DNA of 64,000 nt. Source: Monosporascus cannonballus. Taxonomy: Eukaryota > Ascomycota > Sordariomycetes > Xylariales. Made by a program: the position numbers and the translations under genes. The DNA is taken from the NCBI GenBank assembly GCA_004154925.1, contig QJNS01000303.1, forward strand, positions 1 through 64,000, in the 5' to 3' direction. Under the pieces are notes generated by a model. That model was given only the letters and a program-made list of their open reading frames with translations. It was not told where the DNA came from and made no database searches. Shown piece by piece: positions 11,605-23,469 of this stretch; the first letter of the stretch is position 1; each line of letters begins with the position of its first letter.

Positions 11605-13865
11605 ATGGGCGACGTTGTCACCATGGCAGGGGATCTGGCAGAGCAAATCTCCCAGAAGACCTCGGGTCTTATCCAATCTAGCAACCATCGAGATCTCCTC
11701 GACGTAGTCGACTCGTTACGCTCCCACGGCGTTAGCCATTATGTGGACTTGCCGCAGATTATCGTGTGTGGGAGCCAGTCCTCGGGGAAGAGCTCCACGC
11801 TCGAGTCGCTCTCCGGCATCGCCTTCCCCACCGCGGAGGGTCTCTGTACCCGGTTCGCCACCGAGCTGATTCTGAGGCGAGGTACCAAGCCGGAGATCAG
11901 GGTACACATTCAGCCGGGTGTTGGCAGGAGCGAGGAAGACCGGCGCAGATTATCCGCTTTCTCACGGACGAGCGACCAGAAGGACTTTCCCAGGATCATC
12001 GAGGCGGCGAAGGCTGCCATGGGACTCACCGGAGACGGGGCCAAGGTCTACAGTACTGACGTACTGCGCATCGAGAGCACGTCGCCGACCGCGCCTAACC
12101 TGACGCTCGTCGACCTGCCCGGGCTGTTCGGCGCGTCCGACAAGAACCAGTCAGACGACGATGCCGCGCTAGTTCAGAAGCTCGTCACCGATTACATGCA
12201 CCAAAAGCGCAGCATCATCCTGGCCGTCGTCACAGCTGATAACCCCTTCGCAAACCAGCCCGTGACCAAGTTCGCCCGAGACATTGATCCGACGGGAGTC
12301 AGGACGCTTGGCCTGATCACCAAGCCGGACAAGATCGAGAGAGGTTCGGACAGCGAGAAGTACTACGTGGAGCTGGCACAGAACCAAAACGTGAAGCTTA
12401 ACCTCGGCTGGCACGTTCTCCGCAACAAGGGCCATACCACTATGGACGACACTGCCGAGGAGCGAGACGCGAGAGAGGCCGCCTTCTTCGAGGACTCCGT
12501 GTGGAACACGTTGGATCCGTCTCAGCTTGGCGTTAACACGCTCCGGACCCGGCTGCGCAAGATTCTCTGGAAGCAGATTCAACAAGGACTTCCTGGGGTC
12601 AAGTCAGATGTGCAATCCGGAATCAAGGACTGCAATCAGAAGTTGACGCAGCTTGGCAAGGCACGAAGCACCAGAAAGGAGAAGCACACCTACCTGCAGC
12701 GGATCAGCAGTCGCCTGTCCGTGCTCGTACGAGCAGCCATTGATGGAGTCTACTCGGACCTCTTTTTTGAATCCTACCCTGGACAGCAGGACGCTTTCGA
12801 GAGACGGCTACGAGCAAATGTGCAAAAGATCCTGACTGATTACGCGGAGAAGATGCGAGTCGATGGCCATGCCCTGGAGATAGTCGAGGATTACTGCGAC
12901 CCGGTACGTACAAGCCGGTTTAAATACGTCATGAGGAAGGAGTACCTCAAAGAAGTAAAGATACTCATGGTCGAATGTCGTGGGCGTGAACTCCCTGGAA
13001 CTTTCAACCCACTCGTCGTGGGAGACTTGTTTAGCCGTCAATGCAAACCTTGGGAATCAATCACTCAAAACCTGGTGGAGCGAATATATGAAGCGGCGCT
13101 CAATACATTCAACAAGGTGGCGTCGGAACTCTGCGATCAGAACACCAAGTCACGGTTGATGAAGGGATTGGTCCGACCGTCATTACACTGCCTCCGGCAG
13201 GACTTGAAGGATAAGGTCGATGAGTTCTTGAAGCCGCATTTAACGGTTCATCCTATCACCTACAATGATTGGCTGGTAAGAAAAGTCCAGGAGGTTCAGG
13301 AAGAGCGCCACAACCGGAATTTCGATTTATTGTCACAGCAGCTGTGCGCAGCCACTGCCGAGACAGCACCAGAGAGCAAACAGGTAAACCTGAAGCATCT
13401 TCTCAAGGGATTGAGGGATGGGACCACACCAGATGTGGAAGAGTACTCCTCATCACTTGCAGCGGATGTCGCAGCAGCATATTACGAGGCAAGATTGAAA
13501 CGGCCACTCCCTAGTCTCTAGTCACGCATGAGACTAACGAGTCACAGATTGCTCTCAAGAAATTCATCGACGATGTCAGCGTGAACGCCATCGAGACCTG
13601 TCTTATCCAGCGCCTTCCCGATGTGTAAGTTCCTTATCCAGTGACGAAGAACTAGGTACTTAGAAACCGTGGCTAACTACTCTACAGCTTTTCCCCCGAC
13701 GTGGTGTGGGATCTATCAGACGAGCAGGTGGAACAGCTGGGGTCCGAGGACGATGGCACTGTCAAGGAGCGGGAGGACCTGGTCAAGAAACTGAGAACTC
13801 TCGAGAAGGGCTTGATGGATCTCGATGCATTCACCGCGCGATCAGGTGCACAAGATGTGTTTTAG
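11605..13865 (+). CDS. Dynamin-like large GTPase (Mx/Vps1-type)
   Basis: Three exons, 11605-13488, 13548-13624 and 13688-13865, encode 712 residues. The GTPase domain shows G1 'GSQSSGKS' (about 56-63), a switch region with 'CTRF', G3 'DLPG' (170-173) and G4 'TKPD' (239-242). The dynamin middle domain follows, and a C-terminal GTPase effector domain is encoded across the last two small exons (from 'ALKKFIDDVSVNAIE' to the end). There is no obvious PH or proline-rich domain, so it resembles the short fungal Mx-like/Vps1-like class that assembles on membranes during fission or remodelling. The first intron is unusual: frame and homology put the donor at GAG|GCAAGA, a GC-AG intron, with a good ACTAAC branch point before the CAG acceptor. 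The second intron is standard GTAAGT-CAG. An alternative Met lies at 11623. Confidence 0.92.
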
Positions 13866-14405
13866 CATGTTGGAGAGAGTGCCACAGAGAGAAACCGGGC
13901 ACCATTGCAGGCGCTACGAGGCCACGACATCGGTGGAAATGGCACGAGCTCCTGTATGATCAAGCAAGCACGAGGCTCTGATTTTGGAAAGGAGGTATCC
14001 CCCGGCAAGGTTCTGTACTTGCATCTATGGTCCACTGCCGATGCACTTACGTAGCTCAGGTCGCATCTTCGCGGAGCTTACTTGTGTAGCTGGGCCGTTC
14101 TCAATTGGTGCATAACTAAGATCCCGATAATTGCATATGACGATAAGCCTTGCCGCTGAGCTACCGCTAGCCCGCCTGCCCCTTTCGGTTAATCGCCTTG
14201 AAGTGGGACGCGAGAATTCTGCCGCTACTGATAACGGAAAAATTACCACTCCCTCTATCAGTCGCATGTCGCATTTTGTTGTAGCTTATTGCGTGCTCTA
14301 TTCGACTCCCACCTGCCAATTCTAAAGACGATCTTGTCCAGCCATTTATAAAGGAGAAGTTCAACACATATCTGATTGATAACAGAGGCTCCTGAAGCAC
14401 GGACA
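13866..14405. other. Intergenic region between dynamin-like gene and RPF2
   Basis: About 540 bp with no coding signal. It carries the 3' region of the GTPase gene and the promoter of RPF2. Short frames on both strands have no recognisable features. Confidence 0.45.
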
Positions 14406-15654
14406 ATGCTGAGACAAATGTGAGTCGCACATTGCGCAAAGTGAGATGGAGAGAGTTTCACAGCTAACAGGGCTTGGACAATAGAAAACCCCGTTCGGCT
14501 CGCTCCAAAAGAGCACTCGAAAAGAAGGCGCCGAAGAACGTCGAGAACCCCAAGACGGTCCTCTTCCTGCGCGGCACCAGCTGTTCCCAGATCGTCCAGG
14601 ATGCCTTGACCGACCTGTACGAGCTGCGGCGACCTCTGAGCAAGAAGTTCACCAAGAAGAACGAAATACACCCCTTCGAGTCCGCCGCGTCCCTCGAATT
14701 CTTCTCGGAGAAGAATGACTGTTCCATACTCTGCTTCGGTAGTAGTTCAAAGAAGGTGCACTGCGATTGCTTACCTTGACATTCTCGTCGGAACCTCTCT
14801 GGTATGCTAACGAGAGAACCATGGCAGAGACCTCATGCGTTGACGATCGTGCGAACCTTCGACCACCAGACGCTTGACATGCTGGAATTACACCTAGATC
14901 CTGAAAGCTTCCGGAGAATATCCCAATTCAAGACGAGGAAGTTCACCATTGGATTGTAAGCAATCTTCAAATGCTTAGACAACCGACCCCCCCCCTTTCA
15001 ACAGACTATTCGAGGGGGAGATCGCTGACACCGAGCGCAGACGTCCTATGATGGTGTTCTCGGGCACAGCATTCGAATCCCCTGTGAACAACGAGTACAC
15101 CATGTTCAAGTCCATGTTCATAGACATGTTTAAGGGCGAGGTATCAGACAAGATCGATGTGGAAGGTCTACAGTACATCGTCTCCATCTCCGCCGATGAG
15201 CCGACTGGGGATGACGTGAAGCCCACTATCCGCTTAAGGCTTTATCTGATCACAACAAAGCGGAGCGGCCAGAAGCTGCCCCGCGTGGAGGTAGAGGAGA
15301 TGGGCCCGAGAATGGACTTGTGAGTTGCGCTCTTCACGATGCTTCTATGAAACCACTCTCCGGATTGAGGAAGACTAGCTAACCGACAACTACTCAAGCC
15401 GGGTCGGAAGAATGAATGAGCCAGAAGAGGCCGTCTGGAAAGAGGCAATGAAGAAGCCCAAGTCTACTGAGGAGAAGACGAAGAAGAACGTCTCCACCGA
15501 CCTCCTGGGCGATAAGATGGGCAGGATCCATCTGGGCAGGCAGGACCTCAGTGAGCTCCAAACGAGGAAGATGAAGGGGTTGAAGAGGAACAAGGGCCTG
15601 GAGGACGGGGCAGATCAGGAAACGGCGGAGAAGGTGAAGCGTCAAAAGAAGTGA
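14406..15654 (+). CDS. RPF2: Ribosome production factor 2 homologue (Brix domain)
   Basis: Five exons, 14406-14419, 14485-14755, 14828-14955, 15041-15319 and 15399-15654, give 315 residues. The tiny first exon encodes only Met-Leu-Arg-Gln and part of an Ile codon, and joins to 'KPRSARSKRALEKKAPKNVENPKTVLFLRGTS', the conserved Rpf2 N-terminus. The Brix fold runs through 'LYELRRPLSKKFTKKNEIHPFES', 'DCSILCFGSSSKKRPHALTIVRTFD' and 'GLRPMMVFSG', and the tail is strongly basic. Rpf2 forms a complex with Rrs1 that brings 5S rRNP into pre-60S particles in the nucleolus. Introns have clear donors (GTGAGT, GTGCAC, GTAAGC, GTGAGT) and GCTAAC or GCTGAC branch points. Intron 3 has two in-frame acceptors, at 15004 and 15040; the downstream one gives the conserved join and has the better branch point. 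The assignment is strong. Confidence 0.95.
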
Positions 15655-18257
15655 ACCAGGTCGGCATTTCTGGTGTCTGGGCTGATTACATGGCGTTGGG
15701 CGTCGCGCTGTACGATACCGAATCACTACGTCTGGCGTTTTAAGCAACTTTGGGGTGTTCGGGCTCGACGAAGTGTACCTCTTCGTAGCGGAACGCATAC
15801 ACATGGATTGCACGCATATTAGCACGACCAATCGGGGACCGACTAGCCTCGACCGCATGTTCCTTCATCCGCACGCTCCTTCGACTCTCGGGCCGTCGTG
15901 GTTCTTGGCATTCATTGAAGAAGCGGAGCTACAGAACATGATGAGACACATATACCAACATGGACAAGTTACGTGTCAGTCCGCTTCATTGACATTCCAG
16001 ACTCCGGTCACGACTCCTATCCTAAGAGCCTTGTCCCTTGCATTTAGTGGGGAGCCGCAAAGCCGGGCGACTGACCTACTGTTCAAATGTAAATAACGGA
16101 ACTTGGGTTGATTGCTAGCACTATTTTAAAACCCACTTGATGCCGTCCATAAACGAGCGTTCACACATCTTAGTCCGGAACCAACGGCTTGGTAATGAAC
16201 ACGCCCTAGGATCCCGGCTGTTACTAGCTAGTCCGTAAGTAGCAAGTTTAACACTGGAGCGGCCCCTAAATTAGTTCCCGCCGCTAAAAAGAAGCTTATT
16301 TTAGGCGTTTCCGCCCCACTAAGCGGCGCCTCGAGCCCCCGTCTTTCGGAATCTTGAGAAGCGTCCGAGCGGAAAAATTGAATGCGAGTGCTTAAGTGGT
16401 AGTTCACAGGAATACATGCAACGTCCATCGAACGATAGAGGCACGAAAGCGTCTGCGGAGTCGACTGGCCTGGTGGAGCTGACTTCATATCCAGATTACT
16501 AGATTTTACACTGTTGAATGCATGGCATGTCTTGGCCGTTTAATGAATCTCTGACTTACGCACATTTCGATGCGACCCGACTGGCAAGTGACTTCGCTAC
16601 CCGTTCACTCGGTTGGAAATAGCCAATGTACGTACCCTCCGTGTAACTCCTGCTGAGAAGCTCTATGCTGCTGAATTTAGGTCACTTGGTAGATAGGGCT
16701 ACACGAGCTTGAGCGAGTAGATAGCTCCCCAAGGGCTTTGTGACCTCCCGTCCGCAGCCCGGAACGCTCCGCCAAGATACACCTTCGCCTATTAGAGTGA
16801 TTATCGCTACCTAACCCACATCAATAACGGCCTGTTTCCTAATCATCGCCGTTTTGCGCTATCACCCCCGTGGGCTTGCTGGAGATAAGCGGGTCGAATT
16901 TATATAGCACCGAAGGATTTAAAAGGTTATGTGCATTTGGAGACTTGAAGGTTGTGTATTGCTAAGCCAAGACCACCCAAGATCGCAGACCGGCAAAATT
17001 CGCCGGCTATCAATACGCTCCGCCGGACGTATCAAGCGTCCCGGGCGCACACGAGCTGGAAATACCCAGCCCAACTACGATCCTTCGATTCAGTTACATA
17101 ACAGCTAGACGCCGCCTGCATTAGGGGGGTCTTGGATTACAGTAATATAGCCACGTAACCGAGTCTAGAAGCGGTAAGGCTTATGCCGGCGAGTAGTATA
17201 TGATGCAACCTCTGCCAGGCTCTTCTACGGGTTTGGCCGGTTACTGGCCCGGTACGGAGTTTACATAGTCCATCAAATCTTGAAGTGCGCCCAAGGTTGC
17301 ACGGTAAGAAAATTCGAGCCGTTATAGGAAAGCGCTTGCGTGTTGCTCGCGTGCATCGCAACCCTACTGTGCCTTTCTTACACGAGATGTGGAGAGTTGC
17401 AGGAGGATGTACCTTGCAGGAGGGGCCATCCCACTCAGATACTAAGATATGTCTCCGCAACGCATCTACATCATCTGCATCCTCTTGGTGACCGCAAGAA
17501 TCTGAAGTAACGGTTGCCTTTCGACTAGCCTGCCGTTCATGGTGTGACAGGCAGCCCGAGAATGCTGTGCTACAGTGCCAACCATCTCTGGATGTCAGCT
17601 CCAGGGCTTAAAATGAATGAGGCTGCGCGATCAGCGTCCCCTACCGGAGATCCGGCAGTAAGACTGGACCAGCATTGTTCAGGTCAGATATACCTCCGCC
17701 TAGCCGAAGCTATTCCCCTCGCCATGTACGAAGCACTGAGGGGGCCTTCTCTTCTTATATCACGGGCTGGGATATGAGACCCGTATTAATTCGCAAAAGG
17801 AAGCCCCCACAAGCGCTCTCACAGTGCTGGGATTGCGACCCCCTGTCTTTTCGAAAAGCCTGGAGGGTTCCCAAAGCCCGTCCAGGCTCGACGAACGTCT
17901 AGAAAATCTCCGCTTCGCAGCAAAGAACTCTATAGCTTATGGAGCCACCGCGTACGGCCATGAAGTCTAAATTTGTCCAACCACACGGGGTGTGCAACAG
18001 GTGGCTTACAGCCTGCAGATAATGAAGGTAATCAGGCGACCGCTTTTACTGGCCGACCCAATCAAATATAACCCTCCCGCAACCTTCTGCGATGAGAATA
18101 GAAGCGCTCTGCCAGCTCTCACTCGTTCTGCGAGAGTAGGTCAGGTAACACCCCATCCTCGCAATTGCGGGAGTAGTCCGTCTTCACTCGAAATCTGATC
18201 TCAGCCTGGATTTCCTGCATCGTCCCATGTTCAATCACTCTTTCGAGCCTCTGGAAG
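15655..18257. other. Gene-free stretch of about 2.6 kb
   Basis: No recognisable gene. Frames of 60-113 codons exist on both strands (for example 15755-16096 on + and 17137-17460 on -), but none shows a domain, a signal peptide or convincing introns. Composition is near balanced with frequent stops in every frame. This may be old repeat DNA worn beyond recognition, but I see no terminal repeats. Confidence 0.5.
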
Positions 18258-20199
18258 ATGCCATGTCCCGCGTTCAACATGCGGCGCCTTCTGTTTCTGA
18301 CATTATCCATGTGCGCGCTGCGGTCGGCCGTCGCTCAGGCTAGCGCGGAAGGGCCTCCCGAGTGTGGCGTAAGTGAGCTACCCGATCGGCGGAGCACAGA
18401 CATGCCGCGGCGGGTTTTGCTAAACCAGCATAGCTTAGGTGCACCGAGGCTTCAGCTGCTAATTCGTCATGCGCGCCGACGGATATCGCGTGTCTATGCG
18501 CTGACAGAGACCTGGAGCGAGAAATCCAAACGTGTGCGCTTTCGACCTGTTCCGTACGGGACCAGCTAGGTACGTACGGGGGCCGACAGGAGGAGTCCTG
18601 TAAGTCGTGGGCGCTAATCGTTCCCAGCGACACAGAAATATTCCTATGAGCTTTGTGGCATCGAAGGCCAGGATCGGACCACCATGATATGGACTATCGC
18701 CGTCAGCTTCGGGCTGCTCGCGCTCGCGGCCTTCGTGCTGCGATGCATTTCCAGGCTCTCCATCGTCGGCAGACGGTCATGGGGTCCAGACGACTGGGCC
18801 ATAACCCTCGTCATGGTATGCGACTTAACGAGGCCCCTATCGATGTCCCTAACTAACGCACGCTTTAGGGATTCGCCACGCCGCTCGCCTTCATCTCGAT
18901 ACCTCGTAAGTAACGTGACGATGGCAGTCGGCCGCTTGCGGAGAGGCCCCGTCGCTAACGCAAGGCGCTTAGTTTCTAAGCGCGGACTCGGCTTAGACAT
19001 ATGGTTCGTCGAGCACGACGACGTCACTCACATACTCTACCTGTGGTACTTCGACGCCGTGCTCTACGTGACGTCCCTGGGGCTCACCAAAGTCTCGATC
19101 CTCCTCTTCTACCTCACCGTCTTCCCGAAGCGCTCGTTCCGCCTGTGGGCCCACGCGCTAATCGTGGCAAACGTGATGTACGCCGTCGTCTTCAGCTGCC
19201 TCCTCGCCTTCCAGTGCAGGCCGATCGCCGGGGCCTGGCTGGCCTGGGACGGGGAGTTCGAGGCGGAGTGCATAAGCCTCAACGTCATCGGCTGGTCCGG
19301 CGCCGCCGCCAACATCGCGCTCGACGTGGCGACGCTCGCCCTGCCCATGCCGGAACTTTTTGCCCTCTCGATGTCGCGGCGGAAGAAGGTTCAGATCATT
19401 GGAATGTTTGCTCTCGGTTTCATGTGAGTCGCCTACCGCATCCCCGAGTGGCTACCTATCTTGGAGATGGGTGCGCGTTGAGCTAGGGGATGTGGGATGC
19501 TGACTTGGGATATAGCGATACCATCGTAGCCATCATCCGGCTAGAGTCAATCATCACATTCGACACCTCCCGTAACATCACACGTGCGTATCTATACTCC
19601 CCCCTTCCAGCGAAGTCCCCCTTGTCCATTCTACCCCGTAGCTGACACACCGGTCCGCTACAGAGGACTTCGTCGAAATCGGCTACATGTCCACGATCGA
19701 GGTGCCGGTCGGCATCGTATGCGCCTGCCTGCCGGCGATCCGGTCCCTCTTCGGCGCCGTGTTTCCACGGGTCTTCGGGACCACGAGTCACGAGTCCACG
19801 AAGCGCAACACCAGCGGCGGTGGCGATGGTGGCGGAGGCGGCGGCGGCCTTTCGGGCAGTTCCCGGCTGAGCCGCAAGCAGCGCGCCAGCAACCTCGTCA
19901 ACAACAAGATCAGCGTCCGCCAGGAGTGGACCGTGCTCAGCGACCCGGCACCCGGCAGCGACAGCGACGTCGAGCTGGTCGGCGTCGCCGTCAGTGGAGG
20001 CGCGCCGGCCGTAGGATACCGCTACCCCGGTGTCGCTGGTGGTAGTGGCGCCAGTACCTCGATCAAGGCGGTCGTCGTCGAGTCCGCCGCGCGGCCGCAG
20101 ACCCCCTGGGACGGGACGATTGGGAACGTGAGCGGGAACGGCGCCGGGGGCGGGTATTATAAGAGTAACAGGAACGGGGCGTCAGTTCATGTAGGATAA
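18258..20199 (+). CDS. CFEM-domain, Pth11-like integral membrane receptor
   Basis: Seven exons fit: 18258 (or 18279)-18368, 18434-18569, 18628-18815, 18869-18905, 18973-19423, 19516-19583 and 19664-20199, giving 501 residues from the Met at 18279 or 508 from 18258. A signal peptide ('RRLLFLTLSMCALRSAVAQ') leads to a CFEM domain with eight Cys: 'PPECGLRC', 'SSC', 'TDIACLC', 'QTC', 'STC' and 'ELC', including the Asp before the fourth Cys that binds haem iron in studied CFEM proteins. Next comes the seven-helix rhodopsin-like domain ('TMIWTIAVSFGLLALAAFVLRCISRL', 'GPDDWAI', 'ILYLWYFDAVLYVTSLGLTKVSILLFYL', and further helices). A Gly/Ser-rich cytoplasmic tail with a poly-Gly run completes it. Pth11-type proteins act as surface sensors in plant-associated fungi; the ligand is unknown. 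The exon joins at 18434 and 18973 were chosen because they restore the CFEM cysteines and reading frame. Confidence 0.87.
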
Positions 20200-20659
20200 G
20201 GATGGCTGGATTCTGGGAATGCTCGGGATCGATCATAATTATAGCGACGAACTCGCCGGATGTGACGCGTGACGAGTCTTACCGCGGACTGTGTGATAAT
20301 TATGCGGGGCTATCAACACTGCATGATGGTTTAAGTGTACGCAGAGGTCGTTGAGCCACTGCACACATCCCTACAGAAGTTCTCACCAAGGTCGAAGTCG
20401 TTACCTTGGGAAGGTGTAGTGACAGCAAGTGAGGCGCAAGCCCATACCGGTAGGGCGAAAGGATGCATGGGATAGGGGGGATTAGAGCCCCTAGCAGGAA
20501 AGTACGGCATCCCGTATCCTGGCCGGCTGGAGCCGAAAACAGCTTCCACTTTCTAAAAGTCAGCAATGGAGCCAGAAATGGAGCCAGTCGCGCCCGCTCT
20601 TCTGCCCTCGACTCCTCCCACTAAAGTCAAGGAACCCCTTCATCTTCACCACTTAGATA
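20200..20659. other. Intergenic region before the DUF3435 relic
   Basis: About 460 bp with no coding signal. If the neighbouring DUF3435 gene was ever a Starship captain, the element's left end and target-site repeat would be expected in or just before this stretch. I could not identify either by eye. Confidence 0.4.
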
Positions 20660-22780
20660 TTGTCCTCGCCGTCGCGTTTTCCCGCTTCAAACCCGCCGTG
20701 TTGCCCAATGCCTGCCATTCCACATTCCGTCGGCAATGATTCCCACGTAACCTTCGTCAAGCGCTTCACCCAACGGAAATCCCAAAATCGAATGGCCACG
20801 AGGCGACCGAAAGAACTCACGGCTGCACAGCGTGCTGGCCTACGTCAGCGGTTGAGAGATGTTCGCTTTCTTAAGCCGGCATACACGGACGACACCAAGA
20901 TCAACATTGCCGGGATCCTGCGAAGATGGAAAAAGTACGCGAACCATCTGGAACCACTCGCCGTCCGATTGCGGATTCGCTGACAGAAAGCAGGTATTAC
21001 TAATCCAACGAGCTAGGGCCATGGAAAGCTGTGATCGAGGCACGCTGACAAAGCCATGATCATGGACTTCCTTGAATTCATCTGCGACAAGTGCAAGATT
21101 TCCCCGCAAGGCTCATCGTGGGCATATTTCCGTCAACACAAGCAGCTGTACAGCAATATCACCGGCCGTTACATGGACAGGAACGATAGCAAGGAGGTCC
21201 TAAAGGCATGTCGCTGCACTGTCTTGTCTGTGAAAAAGGTCACCGCCAAGATACTAGCAAACGCAAGTTTGGTGGCATGATGTTGTCTTCATCCCCCTTT
21301 ACAGCCACTGGCCGCCTAACGCAGACGGAAAGCCAATGCTCAGCGCAAACGATCTGCTAGCCCTGCTAAGACTCAACCACACTTACGATACGGGTGTATT
21401 CCATCTCGAAACACATCGTGTTCAACTGTCCGCCGCGTACCGGGGCCTTGCCTATACCTGGATGCGGCCGGCCGAGTTTGTGGACAGCGAGAAGAATAAG
21501 CCAAGAAATGGATCCCGGGAAAGATCTTCGGTCCGAATCTCATTGGTAACGGTGATCCGGATGATGGCGCAAGACGGCGTTTCTTAGCTACTCGAAGAAA
21601 TGCTTTACCAAGGGACCACCGGTCGTGGGCGTCCCAAGGCGCTATGCTACGAATACGTCTTGCTAAGGGTTGTCCGCCATCCGGATACCGGGAAAAACGT
21701 GCCGGCCATGGCAATCAAGTTCATCTACCACAATGGAGCGGATAATAAGCCAAAACCGTACGTATTACGACGATTTTTTCTCGCGTCTTTTCGCCTATAT
21801 TGGCATATATTGACACATGTCTGAACCATCCTCTTTTCCCCCTTGGCGAGAAAGGTGGTCGTTTGCTTCATTACCCTACATAGTAATCATCACCCAGGCA
21901 CAGTAAAATTTTGGCATTTGCTCCACCGAGTCTGGTCAACGCAGAGCTGGTTTTCCAATAAGGAAGAAGGGTCCCATCCTCCGCACGCCACTCTGGTAGG
22001 AGTCTATGCTTAAGATCCCCATCTTCAGCGGCTTCGGCGGCAATGTCCTCTCTGCCAACCGCGCGCTTCCCTACCACAATTTAAAAGACGACATGGAACG
22101 GCAAACGTTAAACGCCGGGCTCGAAAGAGCTTTTGGGCTTAAAGCGTTTTCGCAAGAAAGCCGCAAATGCGGTCAACGATACGTTAAACAAACCCTGCTG
22201 TTAAATATTAACGCTAACAAGGTGCTGCTATGAGCAAGGCATCGGACGCCGTCCGCGACCAAATAATGCATCACGACCCAAAGTGGGCGACGTTTAACAG
22301 CGCTTATATCAATAAAAATATCCAGTTCGACTTCTAGAATGCCGTCATAAGCGAAGCGTCCAAAAATGGGCGTATCCGTTTGTTTACGCACATAAGCTTC
22401 ATGCGCAACTCTCTGCGGCCTGGAATATGGTTCCCAACGAAATATAATCGTCTATCCCTCCAGATCCGGAAATTAAGCAACTAAAAAGGCAACGAACAAG
22501 GCTTAAGGGGGATTCGTACCGGATTAAGCACCGTAACGACAAAGAAACGATCCGGAACCCGTCCAAGCAAATCAGGGCCAAGCGGGCGCAACGTAACAAA
22601 AGGATTACAAGCGAATACCGCAAGTTTTACTTGCACAACTGACCAACCTGGGATATCGCGCGACAAGCTATGTGAAAAGAAGAGGAAAACTATGATGCAC
22701 CCGTCATCGAGCTCCATATCCCCAAACGTACCAAGCTAACCGAAATTCTTGTCACCCAGCCGGACCGCCTCGCTTAGCCC
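20660..22780 (+). pseudogene. Decayed DUF3435 (tyrosine-recombinase-like, Starship captain family) gene
   Basis: Family-specific blocks appear in order on the + strand but in shifting frames: 'FLKPAYTDDTKINIAGILRRWKKY' (about 20868-20940), 'FLEFICDKCKISPQGSSWAYFRQHKQLYSNITGRYMDRNDSKEVLK' (21065-21205), 'MLSANDLLALL...GLAYTWMRPAEFVDSE' (21336-21492), 'GRGRPKALCYEYVLLRVVRHPDTGKNVPAMAIKF' (21615-21725), 'ALPYHNLKDDMERQTLNAG' (22066-22122), 'HHDPKWATFNSAYINKNIQFDF' (22270-22335) and a basic C-terminal helix region to 'LTQPDRL'-like text near 22770. Between blocks there are at least three frameshifts (for example near 21042 and 22146) and several in-frame stops, including one right after the 'FDF' block and one before 'PTWDIARQA'. 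The gene is therefore dead. DUF3435 proteins are the site-specific recombinases of Starship giant transposons; related Crypton-like elements are the alternative source. Confidence 0.85.
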
Positions 22781-22840
22781 TCGAAAGGGTGGACTTTCGG
22801 GTAACATTTTTCGAGGCTCGAAAGACTACCGCCCGCAGAC

Positions 22841-23060
22841 ATGGAAAACAGAAGGCCGGCTATCGTGGCCATCATCTCTTTCCAGCTGCTCTCCTTAACG
22901 GCCATAACGATGAGGTTATATGTTCGTCGTTTCATGACACTATGCCTCTATCTTCAGGCACTGAGAATAGTTACTGACACTTCCAGCAGTCATTGTAATT
23001 GCAATGGTGCCAGTGCTCGCACAGGCCATACTGCAGCTCTCTAGTGAGAGTTTGTTCTCA
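22841..23060 (+). pseudogene. Possible fragment of a Pth11-like membrane protein
   Basis: The frame opening at 22841 begins 'MENRRPAIVAIISFQLLSLTAITMRLYVRRF', which resembles the first membrane helix of rhodopsin-like fungal receptors (acidic/basic lead, one hydrophobic helix, then a Leu-Tyr-Val-Arg end). A second hydrophobic stretch ('VIVIAMVPVLAQAILQL') lies at about 22989-23040 in another frame. The rest of a receptor is missing and the downstream text has no further helices. It could be a truncated gene copy or chance. Confidence is low. Confidence 0.25.
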
Positions 23061-23469
23061 TCCTTCTCTGAGCAACCAAGTAAGGCCTCGGTCTTCAGAA
23101 TCTCTGACGCGAAGCTTGCTGATCCCACAACCATGCTCCACTTAGTTTTGTGGTCTGGACGAGGAGGATATCCGTAGGAGGTCGCCAAACCAAGCTTTGG
23201 TTACGTGTCGTGTCATGTGCGACGGTATCCGAGACGGCACCTTGATTGGTGGCATCTGCTTCTCAGCTTAGGCCATCAAACTTTGGCGCCGTGCGCCTCG
23301 CGCCTCAGCTGCGGGGTAAATCTGAAATCGACCGGATCGTGGCCGTCCCTTGATATTGGTTGACACTCAGCGACCCTGGCTGCAGCCGCGGGGATCCACG
23401 CCAGCCACCGTCCCTGTCTTCGGTCCCGTTTCAATCTCGGGGGCCGGTTTCGATTCCCGACGAACCTCT

